This document shows, piece by piece, positions 1-7,409 of a stretch of 20,006 bases of DNA; positions within the stretch are counted from its first letter, which is position 1, and each line of letters begins with the position of its first letter. The position numbers and the translations under genes were made by a program. Origin of the DNA: an uncultured Caulobacteraceae bacterium (GTDB lineage Bacteria; Pseudomonadota; Alphaproteobacteria; Caulobacterales; TH1-2); assembly GCA_937967425.1 (NCBI GenBank), contig CALBST010000352.1:1-20006 (forward strand), written 5' to 3'. A model generated the notes under the pieces. The model searched no databases and had not been told where the DNA came from. It saw only the letters and a program-made list of their open reading frames with translations.

Positions 1-2
1 CG

Positions 3-1322
3 ATGCCATCACTCCTTTCTAAACTTGCTGAAGAGATTCACGCGCTTGATCCGCGCCGCTTCGAAGGGCGTGTGACCGGATTGTCCGGCGCGTTGCTTGA
101 AGTGACCGGCCCGATGGAAGCGCTCGCGCTTGGGGCGCGTGTGACGATTCACGGCCACACAACAGCGCGCGGAGAGATTGTCGGGTTCCGTGGCGATCGC
201 GCACTCATCGCGCCGTACGATTCGATCGAAGCGATCCGCCCCGGCGCGCGCGTGGTGCTCGAAGGCGCCTCCCCCATGGCGCGTCCAGCGCAAGCGTGGC
301 TGGGCCGGGTCATCGATTGCTTCGGCAATCCCGTGGACGGCGAGGGGCCGCTGCCGAATGGCTTGAAGCCGACGCCCGTTCGCGCGCCGCCGCCTTCCGC
401 GCACGATCGCGCTCGTGTTGGCGGGCGCCTCGATGTCGGCGTCCGCGCCCTCAACATCTTCGCAGCGCTCTGCCGTGGCCAGCGCATGGGTGTGTTCGCC
501 GGCTCCGGCGTCGGCAAGTCGGTGCTGATGTCGATGCTCGCACGCGGCGCCAATGCCGATGTCATCGTCATCGGCCTGGTTGGTGAGCGCGGCCGCGAAG
601 TGAAAGAGTTTATCGAGGACACTCTGGGCGAAGAGGGCCGCCGCCGCTCGGTCGTCGTCGTTGCTACGTCGGACGAAAGCGCCGCACGCCGCCGTCTCGC
701 GCCCCACATGGCCTGCGCCGTCGCCGAACATTTCCGCGACGAAGGCAAGGACGTGCTGCTGCTGATCGACTCGGTGACGCGCTTCGCCATGGCGCAACGC
801 GAGATCGGCTTGAGCGTGGGCGAGCCGCCCACCACCAAGGGCTACACGCCGTCCGTCTTCGCTGAACTGCCGAAGCTGCTCGAACGCGCCGGGCCCGGCC
901 ATGAGGGTGAGAAGGGCTCTATCACCGCGCTCTTCACCGTTCTGGTCGATGGCGACGATCACAATGAGCCAATCGCTGACGCGGTGCGCGGCATTCTCGA
1001 TGGCCATATCGTCATGGAGCGCGCCATCGCCGAGCGCGGGCGCTATCCGGCGATCAACGTGCTGAAATCGATCTCGCGCCTCATGCCGATGTGCCACACA
1101 GCCGAAGAGAACGCGCTCGTCGCCCGCGCGCGCGAGGCGCTCAGCCTCTATGGCGAGATGGAAGAACTGATCCGCATCGGCGCCTACAAGCCCGGCGCCG
1201 ATGCGCAGGTCGATGAAGCGATCCGGGTGCGCCCAGCGATTGAGCGCGTGCTCACGCAACAGCGCGACGAACATTCGACCCTCGCTGAAAGCTTCGGCAT
1301 GCTTGAGGATGCGCTGCAGTGA
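3..1322 (+). CDS. fliI: Flagellum-specific export ATPase FliI
   Basis: FliI is the cytoplasmic ATPase of the flagellar type III secretion apparatus. As a hexamer with FliH and FliJ it helps deliver rod, hook and filament subunits to the FlhA/FlhB gate. The 439-residue protein has the usual family length. An N-terminal beta-barrel (about 20-95) is followed by the F1-beta-like catalytic domain with P-loop AGSGVGKS (166-173), the [10 protein letters not shown] segment (191-200) and Walker B VLLLIDS (251-257). Next comes [22 protein letters not shown] (from 274), typical of FliI/YscN, and then an all-helical C-terminal domain. The ATG lies two bases into the window, so an upstream in-frame start or the ribosome-binding site cannot be assessed. 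The N-terminal sequence looks complete. fliJ follows on the same strand after a 142-nt repeat-containing gap. Confidence 0.97.
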   Translation: MPSLLSKLAEEIHALDPRRFEGRVTGLSGALLEVTGPMEALALGARVTIHGHTTARGEIVGFRGDRALIAPYDSIEAIRPGARVVLEGASPMARPAQAWLGRVIDCFGNPVDGEGPLPNGLKPTPVRAPPPSAHDRARVGGRLDVGVRALNIFAALCRGQRMGVFAGSGVGKSVLMSMLARGANADVIVIGLVGERGREVKEFIEDTLGEEGRRRSVVVVATSDESAARRRLAPHMACAVAEHFRDEGKDVLLLIDSVTRFAMAQREIGLSVGEPPTTKGYTPSVFAELPKLLERAGPGHEGEKGSITALFTVLVDGDDHNEPIADAVRGILDGHIVMERAIAERGRYPAINVLKSISRLMPMCHTAEENALVARAREALSLYGEMEELIRIGAYKPGADAQVDEAIRVRPAIERVLTQQRDEHSTLAESFGMLEDALQ

Positions 1323-1323
1323 A

Positions 1324-1360
1324 CCCCCTCCTCTTGAGAGGAGGGGGCAGGGGGTGGGGT
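1324..1360 (+). repeat. Palindromic repeat copy 1 (fliI-fliJ spacer)
   Basis: A 37-nt REP-like unit begins one base after the fliI stop codon. Arms CCCCCTCCTCT (1324-1334) and AGAGGAGGGGG (1337-1347) form a perfect 11-bp stem, followed by a G-rich tail (1348-1360). It matches the reverse complement of 1424-1460 at 29 of 37 positions. I infer a dispersed genomic repeat, because C5TCC-type hairpins of this form are common between genes in GC-rich proteobacteria. The genome-wide copy number cannot be seen here. Confidence 0.8.
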
Positions 1361-1423
1361 GAACCTCTGTCGCCCAAGAATAGAACGCCGACACTTATGC
1401 CCGTTTTGCAGCCGCCGGTGGTT

Positions 1424-1460
1424 ATCCCACCCCCAACCCCCTCCCTTGAAAGGGAGGGGG
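1424..1460 (-). repeat. Palindromic repeat copy 2, inverted (carries fliJ RBS)
   Basis: This is the inverted partner of the unit at 1324-1360. Arms CCCCCTCCCTT (1437-1447) and AAGGGAGGGGG (1450-1460) form a perfect 11-bp stem, and a C-rich tail lies at 1424-1436. The two stem positions that differ from copy 1 on the left arm are matched by compensating changes on the right arm. The right arm ends four bases before the fliJ start codon, and its GGGAGG is the only Shine-Dalgarno candidate for fliJ. Confidence 0.8.
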
Positions 1461-1464
1461 CACG

Positions 1465-1884
1465 ATGAAGGCTTTCCGCACGCTCCTGAAGCTCGCCGAG
1501 CGCGACCTGGAAACGCTGCGGCGGGCGCTGGCGGATCAGGTCACCAAGGATGCCAACGTTATCCAGCGCATTCACGGCCACGAGCAGACACTGCGCAATG
1601 AACAAAGGCTGGCGCAGCGCGACTATGAGAGCGCCCGTGCGTATGGCGGCTACGCCGCCGCCGCCATGGCGACGCGCAAAGCGCTCGATGCCGAGCGTGT
1701 GCTGATCGGGCAGGAGATGGAGCGGCTGCGGATGCTGATCTCCGAGGCGCTTACCGAAGTACGCAAATTTGAGCGCCTGATCGAACTGGAAGAGCAGCGC
1801 GAGAAAGCCAAGCGCGAGAAGCGCGAAGATGCCGAGCTCGACGAGTTCGCGACCTTGCGCGCGGCGCGGCAGACGAGAACTTAG
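1465..1884 (+). CDS. fliJ: Flagellar export protein FliJ
   Basis: FliJ is the small coiled-coil stalk protein that inserts into the FliI hexamer, contacts FlhA and escorts export chaperones. The 139-residue product is almost wholly charged alpha-helix with long heptad-like stretches (about 5-60 and 70-130). It opens with MKAFRTLLKLAERDLETLRRAL and ends in a Lys/Arg/Glu-rich tail, as in alphaproteobacterial FliJ. Primary sequence is poorly conserved in this family, so the call rests on size, coiled-coil character and position directly after fliI. The start is an ATG preceded by GGGAGG about 7 nt upstream. That motif is the terminal arm of a palindromic repeat, so the site can fold into a strong hairpin. 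A convergent gene ends 78 nt beyond the stop. Confidence 0.9.
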   Translation: MKAFRTLLKLAERDLETLRRALADQVTKDANVIQRIHGHEQTLRNEQRLAQRDYESARAYGGYAAAAMATRKALDAERVLIGQEMERLRMLISEALTEVRKFERLIELEEQREKAKREKREDAELDEFATLRAARQTRT

Positions 1885-1961
1885 CATCACGCAGCACAGG
1901 CGGCGCCAATGCGGGGGCGCAGCGGCGGTTGGATCCAACGGAAATGGGGATGAGTGCGCCG

Positions 1962-2483
1962 TCACGAACTGTCGGCTGGCGCGGGCGTGTGCGCTAAGCG
2001 AGGCGGCAGCGCTTGGGCTTGTGGGCGCGCCGCTATGAGAGAATTGAGGCGGCTGAGGCCAAGGCGCGCGCGGCGCAGCAGGAATTTGCGCGCGTAAGCA
2101 TCGAGATTGCGGACGATGTCGACGAAACGCATGAGCCGCGCGGCGAGATCGCCTTGGCTCAGGAAGTGGCGCAGGCGCGATCCGGCGATGGTGCGCAGCC
2201 GGCAGATGCCGCGGCGGCGCTGAAAGCCCGCCGGCGCGAAGTTGCGCCACGGCGCTGGCGGACGATGCCGCACAAACTGCGCGGCGCGGATAATCAAGAG
2301 ATTGCGCACGAGGTGCGTCAGCTTCGCCATGCTGAGTGCGTGATAACGCTGGCGGATGTGGCGGCGCTTGGCGATGCGTTCGCCGAGCAGCGCGCCTGCC
2401 GCCCACAGCAGCATCGCCTGCGCCCAGACGATGAGTCTGGCGAGGCGATTTGCGTTCGAGGTGGGCGGTTGCGTTGTGCGCAT
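1962..2483 (-). CDS. Hypothetical protein with one predicted membrane segment
   Basis: I cannot name this 173-residue, strongly basic protein. One hydrophobic segment (about 15-34, ARLIVWAQAMLLWAAGALLG) follows a short polar N-terminus, then a mostly helical Arg/Ala-rich region. Short clusters such as RHIRQRYHALSMAKLTHLVRNLLIIRAAQ suggest a membrane-anchored helical protein. I favour this strand over the overlapping plus-strand frame (2013-2522) because codons in this frame end mostly in G or C, as in neighbouring real genes, and because the membrane helix makes a sensible protein. The ATG has no clear Shine-Dalgarno sequence. A hairpin, GGGCGC-GATTAT-GCGCCC (2484-2501), directly precedes it. 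The gene lies downstream of the MinD-like gene on the same strand, separated by 113 nt. A flagellar role is not shown. Confidence 0.6.
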   Translation of the reverse strand: MRTTQPPTSNANRLARLIVWAQAMLLWAAGALLGERIAKRRHIRQRYHALSMAKLTHLVRNLLIIRAAQFVRHRPPAPWRNFAPAGFQRRRGICRLRTIAGSRLRHFLSQGDLAARLMRFVDIVRNLDAYARKFLLRRARLGLSRLNSLIAARPQAQALPPRLAHTPAPADSS

Positions 2484-2596
2484 GGGCGCGATTATGCGCC
2501 CGCTGCAAGCCCCCCGGATTGATTGCGGCGCGCTTGCTGTAAATTCAGAGGGTTAGCTTGGGAAAGGCGTGGATAGGGGCGGGCTCAATCCGCGCT

Positions 2597-3409
2597 TCAG
2601 CCGGCGTTGAGCGTCTCAACGATGCGGATCACGTCTTCGTAGGCCTGGCTCTGCGGATGCCTTGTCGGCAGCGGCGTTTGCGCGCGGATGGAATCCGGCA
2701 CGCGCGGATCGCGTGTGATCGCGCCGGCGAATTTCGGCTTGAAGCCAAGATACTCGTTACACGCCAGCGCGAACTGGTCGAACACCTTGCGGCCTTTGAC
2801 GCGGTTCTCGGCCATGTTGACGATCACCCAGGGGATCATCGTCGAGCCTTGCAGGCGCAACAGCTTCACCATCGCGTACGCATCGGTGAGGGCGGTGGGT
2901 TCTTCGGTCGTCACCAGGATCAAACGGTCCGCGGCGCGCGCAAAGCGCAGCACGGTGGGATCGATGCCGGCGGCGAGATCCAGGATCACGCGATCATAGT
3001 GCGGCGTCAGCCGCGACAAGCCCGTGCAGATGCGGCCGACTTCTTCGAGCTTCACCGCGCCCAGCGCGCCAGAGCCCGAGTGGCCGGCGATCAGATCGAA
3101 GCCGCCATTGCGTCCGGGACCGCCCATCACCGGCGTCACAGCGGACTCTAATTCGAGGAAGCCGCGCACGACCGAGTGCACGTCGGCCGTGGGGCGCACA
3201 CCCAGCTGCACGTCAACGTTCGCCAGGCCGAGGTCGCAATCAACGAGCAGGGCGCGTTGGCCCGCGCGGCCAAAAGCGATCGACAGCATCGTCGACAGCC
3301 ACGTCTTGCCGACGCCGCCTTTCCCGGAGGCGATCGCATAAACCGGCGCCGCGCGCGTGCGCGGCAACGGCTGATCGATAGCGGCGTTTGCGCCAGACAT
3401 GCCCAACAT
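2597..3409 (-). CDS. MinD/ParA-family ATPase, FlhG (FleN/MotR)-like
   Basis: This is a deviant-Walker P-loop ATPase of about 270 residues. It has SGKGGVGKT (28-36) with the signature lysine, the switch region VDCDLGLANVDVQLG (from 56), a Walker-B-like segment YDRVILDLAAGID, and TTEEPTALTDAYA. These are typical of the MinD-like FlhG/FleN group, which controls flagellar number or placement. Lying downstream of flhA on the same strand supports that role. The N-terminal DQAxxLR motif that FlhG uses to stimulate the FlhF GTPase is not evident (only IDQPLPRTR), and no flhF is present in the window, so I assign no symbol. Possible starts are TTG 3424, ATG 3409 and ATG 3400. None has a clear Shine-Dalgarno sequence, and I chose the first ATG. 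No obvious C-terminal membrane-targeting helix is visible. Confidence 0.85.
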   Translation of the reverse strand: MLGMSGANAAIDQPLPRTRAAPVYAIASGKGGVGKTWLSTMLSIAFGRAGQRALLVDCDLGLANVDVQLGVRPTADVHSVVRGFLELESAVTPVMGGPGRNGGFDLIAGHSGSGALGAVKLEEVGRICTGLSRLTPHYDRVILDLAAGIDPTVLRFARAADRLILVTTEEPTALTDAYAMVKLLRLQGSTMIPWVIVNMAENRVKGRKVFDQFALACNEYLGFKPKFAGAITRDPRVPDSIRAQTPLPTRHPQSQAYEDVIRIVETLNAG

Positions 3410-3457
3410 ATGGCGCTGCAACAATTGCTGAGCCGTTAGCGCCGCTGGATGTTTTGG

Positions 3458-3472
3458 TAAACGCGCGCTTAA
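3458..3472 (-). promoter_or_regulatory. Possible CtrA box upstream of the MinD-like gene
   Basis: On the minus strand the sequence reads TTAA-N7-TTTA, seven of eight matches to the Caulobacter CtrA consensus TTAA-N7-TTAA. It lies about 50 nt before the chosen ATG of the MinD-like gene, compatible with a -35 position and a short leader. The match is short and the assignment is inference. Confidence 0.3.
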
Positions 3473-3527
3473 TTACGAAGAATTCGCGTGTGGATGCGCT
3501 AACGAGTGTGACGGTTTTGCTCAGACC

Positions 3528-3553
3528 AATATGGACCGCCGGCGGTCGATATT
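3528..3553. repeat. 26-bp near-perfect palindrome at the flhA 3' end
   Basis: The core GACCGCCGGCGGTC (3534-3547) is a perfect 14-bp palindrome. Arms AATAT and ATATT extend it to 26 bp with a single mismatched pair, and it overlaps the flhA stop codon. Its TGGACCGCCGGCG is also found in the repeat inside mnmA, so it may be a reduced relative of that family. No U-tract follows on either strand, so a standard intrinsic terminator is unlikely. Confidence 0.6.
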
Positions 3554-5642
3554 AAACTTGGCCCATCGCCTTCAGCCGCACCTTCGCGTGCACTTCGGAC
3601 TGGCTCATCACCGCCGTGCTCGGGCGGAAGCGCTCGATCAGCGAGCGCACGAACGGGCGGATGGTCGGGGAGGTGAGCAGCACCGGGGTTTCGCCTTGCT
3701 GCGCTGACTTCTCGAACGCCGTGCGCACGTCGGCGACAAAATCGTGCAGCTTCGAAGGCGCCAGCGCCAAGGTGCGATGCTGGCCTTCGCCAACCAGCGC
3801 TTCCGCAAACGCCTGCTCCCAGTTCGGTGAGAGCGTGAGGATCGGCAGGGCGCCGCTCGGATTGCGGTGCTGGTAGCAAATTTGGCGGGCCAAGCGCGCG
3901 CGCACATGCTCGGTGATCAGCACCAGATCGTGCATCGCCGGCGCCGCCTCCGCGATCGCTTCGACGATGGCGCCGAGATCGCGGATCGAGACGCGCTCTT
4001 TCAGGAGGTTCTGCAGCACACGCTGTACGCCCGACCACGAAATGTGCGCCGGCGCCACGTCATCGAGCAGCGTTTGCGTATCCTTCGGCAGCTCCTTCAC
4101 CAACTTCTTCACCTCAGAGAACGTGAGCAGTTCGCTCATGTGTTCTTTGATGACTTCCGTGAGGTGTGTCGCCAGCACAGTCGCGGGATCGACAACGGTG
4201 TAGCCGCGGAAGCTTGCTTCTTCGCGTGCGCGCTCGTCGATCCATTTCGCATCGAGCCCGAACGCCGGCTCTTTCACTGCTTCACCAGGCAACGCGATGC
4301 CTTGGCCGGTTGGGTCCATCGCCAGAAGGTGGCCCATTTTGAGCTTGCCTTCGCCCGCATCCATTTCGCGGATGCGGATGGCGTAGGCGTCCGCCGGCAG
4401 CTGCACGTTGTCCAAGATGCGCACGCTCGGCATCACGAAGCCGTAGTCTTGCGCCAAAGTCTTGCGCAGCGCCTTGATCTGATCGGTGAGGCGGCGGCCT
4501 TGTACGTCATTGATCAGCGGCAGCAGCGCAAAGCCGATCTCGATGCGGGCGTCGTCCATCGCCAAGGAAGACTGCGGCGTCTCTTCCACCGCAGGCGCGG
4601 GCGGCGGCGCCGCGGCTGCCGCTTTATCCGCCGCCTGGCTCGCTTGCCGCAACTGCCACGCCAATGCGCCTGCGGCGAACGCCAGAATCCAGAAGGGGAT
4701 CAGCGGCATGCCCGGCAACAGGCCGACGCCAAACGCGCACGCCGAAACCACGCCCAAGGCGACGGGGTAGGAGGCGAGCTGCTTCGCCAGCGCTTTATCG
4801 GCGGCGCCATCGATGCCGGCTTTTGTCACCAGCAAGCCCGCCGCGACCGACACGATCAGCGCCGGAATTTGAGTGACGAGGCCGTCGCCGACGGTGAGCA
4901 GCGTGTAGGTGTGGCCCGCCTCGCTGAAGTCCATGCCATGCGACGAGACGCCGATAATGATGCCGCCGATAACGTTGATGAACACGATCAACAGGCCGGC
5001 GATCGCATCGCCGCGCACGAACTTCGAGGCGCCGTCCATGGCGCCGAAGAATGAGCTTTCGTCTTCGAGCGCTTTGCGGCGTTCGCGCGCCTGCTGCTCG
5101 TTGATTAGGCCGGCGGAGAGATCGGCGTCGATCGCCATCTGCTTGCCAGGCATCGCGTCCAAGGTGAACCGCGCCGCGACCTCGGCGATGCGCGTGGAGC
5201 CGCGGGTGATGACGACGAAGTTCACGATCACCAGGATCGCGAACACGATCACGCCGATGACGAACTCGCCGCCCATGACGAACTGCGCAAACGCCGCAAT
5301 CACTTCGCCGGCGGCGTGGTCGCCGGATTGGCCGTTGGCCAAGATCAAGCGCGATGAGGCGATGTTGAGCGCGAGGCGGAACAGCGTCGCCAGCAGCAGC
5401 ACAGATGGGAAGGCGGTGAATTCGAGCGGCTTCTTGATCATCAAGGCCGTCATCAGCACCAGGATCGATGAGATGATCGAGACCGCCAGGAGGAAATCGA
5501 GCAGCACCGGCGGCAGAGGCACCAGCATGATCGCCAGAATTCCCAAGACGCCAGCTGCCAGCGCGATCTCGCCGCGCATGACGAAACCGCGCAGCGTGCT
5601 GAAAGAGAGATCGTTGCCTTGCGGCTGTGCGGCGTCGGTCAT
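3552..5642 (-). CDS. flhA: Flagellar biosynthesis protein FlhA (export gate)
   Basis: FlhA forms the nonameric inner-membrane export gate of the flagellar type III secretion system. Its cytoplasmic ring receives chaperone-substrate complexes. The 696-residue length is normal. The N-terminal half contains about eight hydrophobic segments and the FHIPEP-family signature LFRLALNIASSRLIL (87-101), followed by the conserved MPGKQMAIDADL (164-175), FVRGDAIAG (208-216) and GDGLVTQIPAL (252-262). A Pro/Ala-rich linker (about 335-360) leads to the cytoplasmic domain (about 362-696). The ATG lies 8 nt after the flbD stop, so the gene is probably co-transcribed with flbD. Its Shine-Dalgarno sequence is weak, suggesting translational coupling. 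A 26-bp palindrome overlaps the stop codon. Confidence 0.98.
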   Translation of the reverse strand: MTDAAQPQGNDLSFSTLRGFVMRGEIALAAGVLGILAIMLVPLPPVLLDFLLAVSIISSILVLMTALMIKKPLEFTAFPSVLLLATLFRLALNIASSRLILANGQSGDHAAGEVIAAFAQFVMGGEFVIGVIVFAILVIVNFVVITRGSTRIAEVAARFTLDAMPGKQMAIDADLSAGLINEQQARERRKALEDESSFFGAMDGASKFVRGDAIAGLLIVFINVIGGIIIGVSSHGMDFSEAGHTYTLLTVGDGLVTQIPALIVSVAAGLLVTKAGIDGAADKALAKQLASYPVALGVVSACAFGVGLLPGMPLIPFWILAFAAGALAWQLRQASQAADKAAAAAPPPAPAVEETPQSSLAMDDARIEIGFALLPLINDVQGRRLTDQIKALRKTLAQDYGFVMPSVRILDNVQLPADAYAIRIREMDAGEGKLKMGHLLAMDPTGQGIALPGEAVKEPAFGLDAKWIDERAREEASFRGYTVVDPATVLATHLTEVIKEHMSELLTFSEVKKLVKELPKDTQTLLDDVAPAHISWSGVQRVLQNLLKERVSIRDLGAIVEAIAEAAPAMHDLVLITEHVRARLARQICYQHRNPSGALPILTLSPNWEQAFAEALVGEGQHRTLALAPSKLHDFVADVRTAFEKSAQQGETPVLLTSPTIRPFVRSLIERFRPSTAVMSQSEVHAKVRLKAMGQV

Positions 5643-5650
5643 GATTTAGC

Positions 5651-7003
5651 TCAAGCCGCCTGGCCGGTTGGCGGCGGCGGGATGCGCATGCCTTCGTCCG
5701 AGTATTGCTTCAGCTTGTTGCGCAGCGTGCGGATCGAGATGCCCAAGATGTGCGCGGCGTGTGTGCGGTTGCCGAGGCAATGCGTTAGCGTTTCCAGGAT
5801 CAGATCCTGCTCCACTTCCGCGACCGTGCGGCCGACAAGATTGCGCGCCGCCGCTTGCGCGGCTTCGATCGCTTCACCGGTGGAGTCACGATGCCCAACC
5901 GGCGCGCCATCCGGCGCGCGGATGGCTTCCGGCCCAACGTCCTCGCCATTCGCCAGCAGCACCGCGCGGTGCATGGCGTTTTCCAGTTCGCGCACATTGC
6001 CCGGCCAGCGATGCTCCATCACTTGCGCGAGGCCTTCCTTGGAAAGCCTGCGGGCAGGGCGGCCGTTCGAGCGTGCGTACTTCTCGATGAAGAATTGCGC
6101 CAGCGCCGCCATATCTTCCTTGCGCTCGCGCAGCGGCGGAATACGCAAGTTCACGACGTTGAGGCGATAGAGCAAATCTTCGCGGAACTCGCCGCCGCGA
6201 ACCAGCGCATTGAGATCACGGTTCGAAGTCGCCAGCACGCGGATGTTCACCGGCACCGGCTTCGAGCCGCCGACGCGATCGATCACGCGCTCCTGCAGCG
6301 CCCGCAGAAGCTTCGATTGCAGCCGCAAGTCCATCTCGGAGATTTCATCCAGCAGCAGCGTGCCGCCGTCAGCTTCCTCGAACTTGCCGATCCGTCGCGC
6401 CACCGCGCCGGTGAACGCGCCTTTCTCGTGCCCGAACAACTCGGACTCCAAGAGCTGCTCCGGGATTGCCGCGCAATTCACCGCGATGAACGGCTTGTCC
6501 TTGCGCTTCGACTTCTTGTGGACGTAGCGCGCCAGCACTTCCTTGCCGACGCCGCTTTCGCCGGTGATCATGATCGAAGCGTCCGAGGCGGCGATCTGAT
6601 CGGCCATCGTCACCACATGCTTCATCGCTTCGTCAGCTGCGATCAGCGGGCGCTCGTCATCGCACACCGCCGCCAGCACCGCCGCGATCAGCTCCGCATC
6701 CGGCGGCAGCGAGATGTATTCGCGCGCGCCGGCGCGGATCGATTTCGCCGCCATCATCGGATCGACGCCGACGCCCGCCGCGACGATCGGCACGACGATG
6801 TGCTCAGCCTCGTTCGCTGCGATCAGAGCCGCGATATCGAGCCGCGCGTCCACCATCAGCAGGTCGGCGCCGCGTCCCGCGCGCAGCGCGCCGGTGGCTT
6901 GCTCGATGGTGTCAACGTGCGCGACCTTCGCGCCTTGATCCATGGCGATCTTCGTGGCGGCGGAGATTTGTCCTCCGAGCGGGCCGACGATCAAAAGGCG
7001 CAT
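5651..7003 (-). CDS. flbD: Sigma-54-dependent flagellar regulator FlbD
   Basis: FlbD is the NtrC-family activator of sigma-54-dependent late flagellar genes and, in Caulobacter, a repressor of fliF. Domains in the 450 residues are a receiver-like module (1-115), an AAA+ sigma-54 interaction domain and a Fis-type helix-turn-helix (about 408-435, ending RTLRNKLKQY). The AAA+ domain has Walker A GESGVGKE (148-155), GAFTGA (195-200), which contacts sigma-54, and Walker B GGTLLLDE (213-220). The receiver lacks the acidic pair normally found after beta-strand 1 (MRLLIVGPLGG), although Asp52 is present. This fits FlbD, which is controlled by FliX rather than by ordinary phosphorelay (known for Caulobacter; fliX is not in this window). 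The start has a good Shine-Dalgarno sequence, AGAAGGA, about 6 nt upstream. It lies between fliN and flhA. Confidence 0.95.
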   Translation of the reverse strand: MRLLIVGPLGGQISAATKIAMDQGAKVAHVDTIEQATGALRAGRGADLLMVDARLDIAALIAANEAEHIVVPIVAAGVGVDPMMAAKSIRAGAREYISLPPDAELIAAVLAAVCDDERPLIAADEAMKHVVTMADQIAASDASIMITGESGVGKEVLARYVHKKSKRKDKPFIAVNCAAIPEQLLESELFGHEKGAFTGAVARRIGKFEEADGGTLLLDEISEMDLRLQSKLLRALQERVIDRVGGSKPVPVNIRVLATSNRDLNALVRGGEFREDLLYRLNVVNLRIPPLRERKEDMAALAQFFIEKYARSNGRPARRLSKEGLAQVMEHRWPGNVRELENAMHRAVLLANGEDVGPEAIRAPDGAPVGHRDSTGEAIEAAQAAARNLVGRTVAEVEQDLILETLTHCLGNRTHAAHILGISIRTLRNKLKQYSDEGMRIPPPPTGQAA

Positions 7004-7030
7004 GGGATATTCCTTCTAGCAGTACGCACA

Positions 7031-7072
7031 CTCTCATTCACGGCGGCGCGAAGCGAAGACCTGGAATGAGAG
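7031..7072. repeat. Inverted repeat between fliN and flbD
   Basis: Arms CTCTCATTC (7031-7039) and GAATGAGAG (7064-7072) form a perfect 9-bp stem around a 24-nt GC-rich loop. It fills much of the 82-nt fliN-flbD gap and ends 28 nt before the flbD start on the minus strand. It could be an mRNA-processing or attenuation hairpin or an operator. No U-tract follows. Confidence 0.5.
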
Positions 7073-7085
7073 ATGGAGAGGTGGC

Positions 7086-7409
7086 TCACGCCGTGTCTCC
7101 GTCCTTGATGATTTCCGTCATGGTCACGCCGAGGCGTTCGTCGACGACGACGACTTCGCCGCGGGCGACCAGGCGGTTGTTGACGTAGATGTCGATCGCT
7201 TCGCCAACTTTGCGGTCGAGTTCGATCACCGAGCCGCGGTTCAGCCGCAGCAGCGACGCCACTTCCATGTTCGCGCGCCCGAGCACGGCCTGAATGTGCA
7301 CCGGCACGTCATAGACAGCGGCAAGATCGGCGGCGCTGCGCTCGACGCCATCGGCGGGCTGAGCGACTTCCGGGGTTGGCTGAAATTCGTCGAGCTTCAG
7401 ATCACTCAT
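7086..7409 (-). CDS. fliN: Flagellar motor switch protein FliN
   Basis: FliN is a C-ring (switch complex) component that, with FliM, binds export cargo through FliH and sets rotation direction. The 107-residue protein has a short Pro/Glu-rich N-terminus. A SpoA/FliN domain follows (about 33-101), with the family pattern DVPVHIQAVLGRANMEVASLL, GSVIELDRKVGEAIDIYVNN and VARGEVVVVDERLGVTMTEI. Its ATG overlaps the fliH stop (ATGA), and GAGG lies about 7 nt upstream. No FliM is in the window, so the partner must be encoded elsewhere. In the family a phosphatase or FliY-type extension would make the protein much longer, and it is absent here. Confidence 0.96.
   Translation of the reverse strand: MSDLKLDEFQPTPEVAQPADGVERSAADLAAVYDVPVHIQAVLGRANMEVASLLRLNRGSVIELDRKVGEAIDIYVNNRLVARGEVVVVDERLGVTMTEIIKDGDTA

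Noticed and set aside
9..1394. 461-codon open frame antisense to fliI
   Set aside because: It fully overlaps a gene with clear ATPase motifs. Its translation has no recognisable domain and is typical of GC-rich antisense frames.
1928..1939. Palindrome GTTGGATCCAAC between fliJ and the convergent gene, considered as a terminator
   Set aside because: It has no GC-rich stem with loop and no T-run on either strand.
1252..2508. 418-codon minus-strand frame spanning the end of fliI, the repeat pair and fliJ
   Set aside because: It overlaps two confident genes and translates repeat sequence. It contains no recognised domain.
2013..2522. 169-codon plus-strand frame opposite the hypothetical membrane protein
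   Set aside because: The minus-strand frame has codon use like real genes here and a sensible membrane helix. The plus frame gives a composition-biased sequence with no feature.
3867..5054. 395-codon open frame antisense to flhA, and a similar 404-codon one antisense to flbD (5855-7069)
   Set aside because: Both are His/Arg-rich translations complementary to well-conserved proteins, with no start context or domain.
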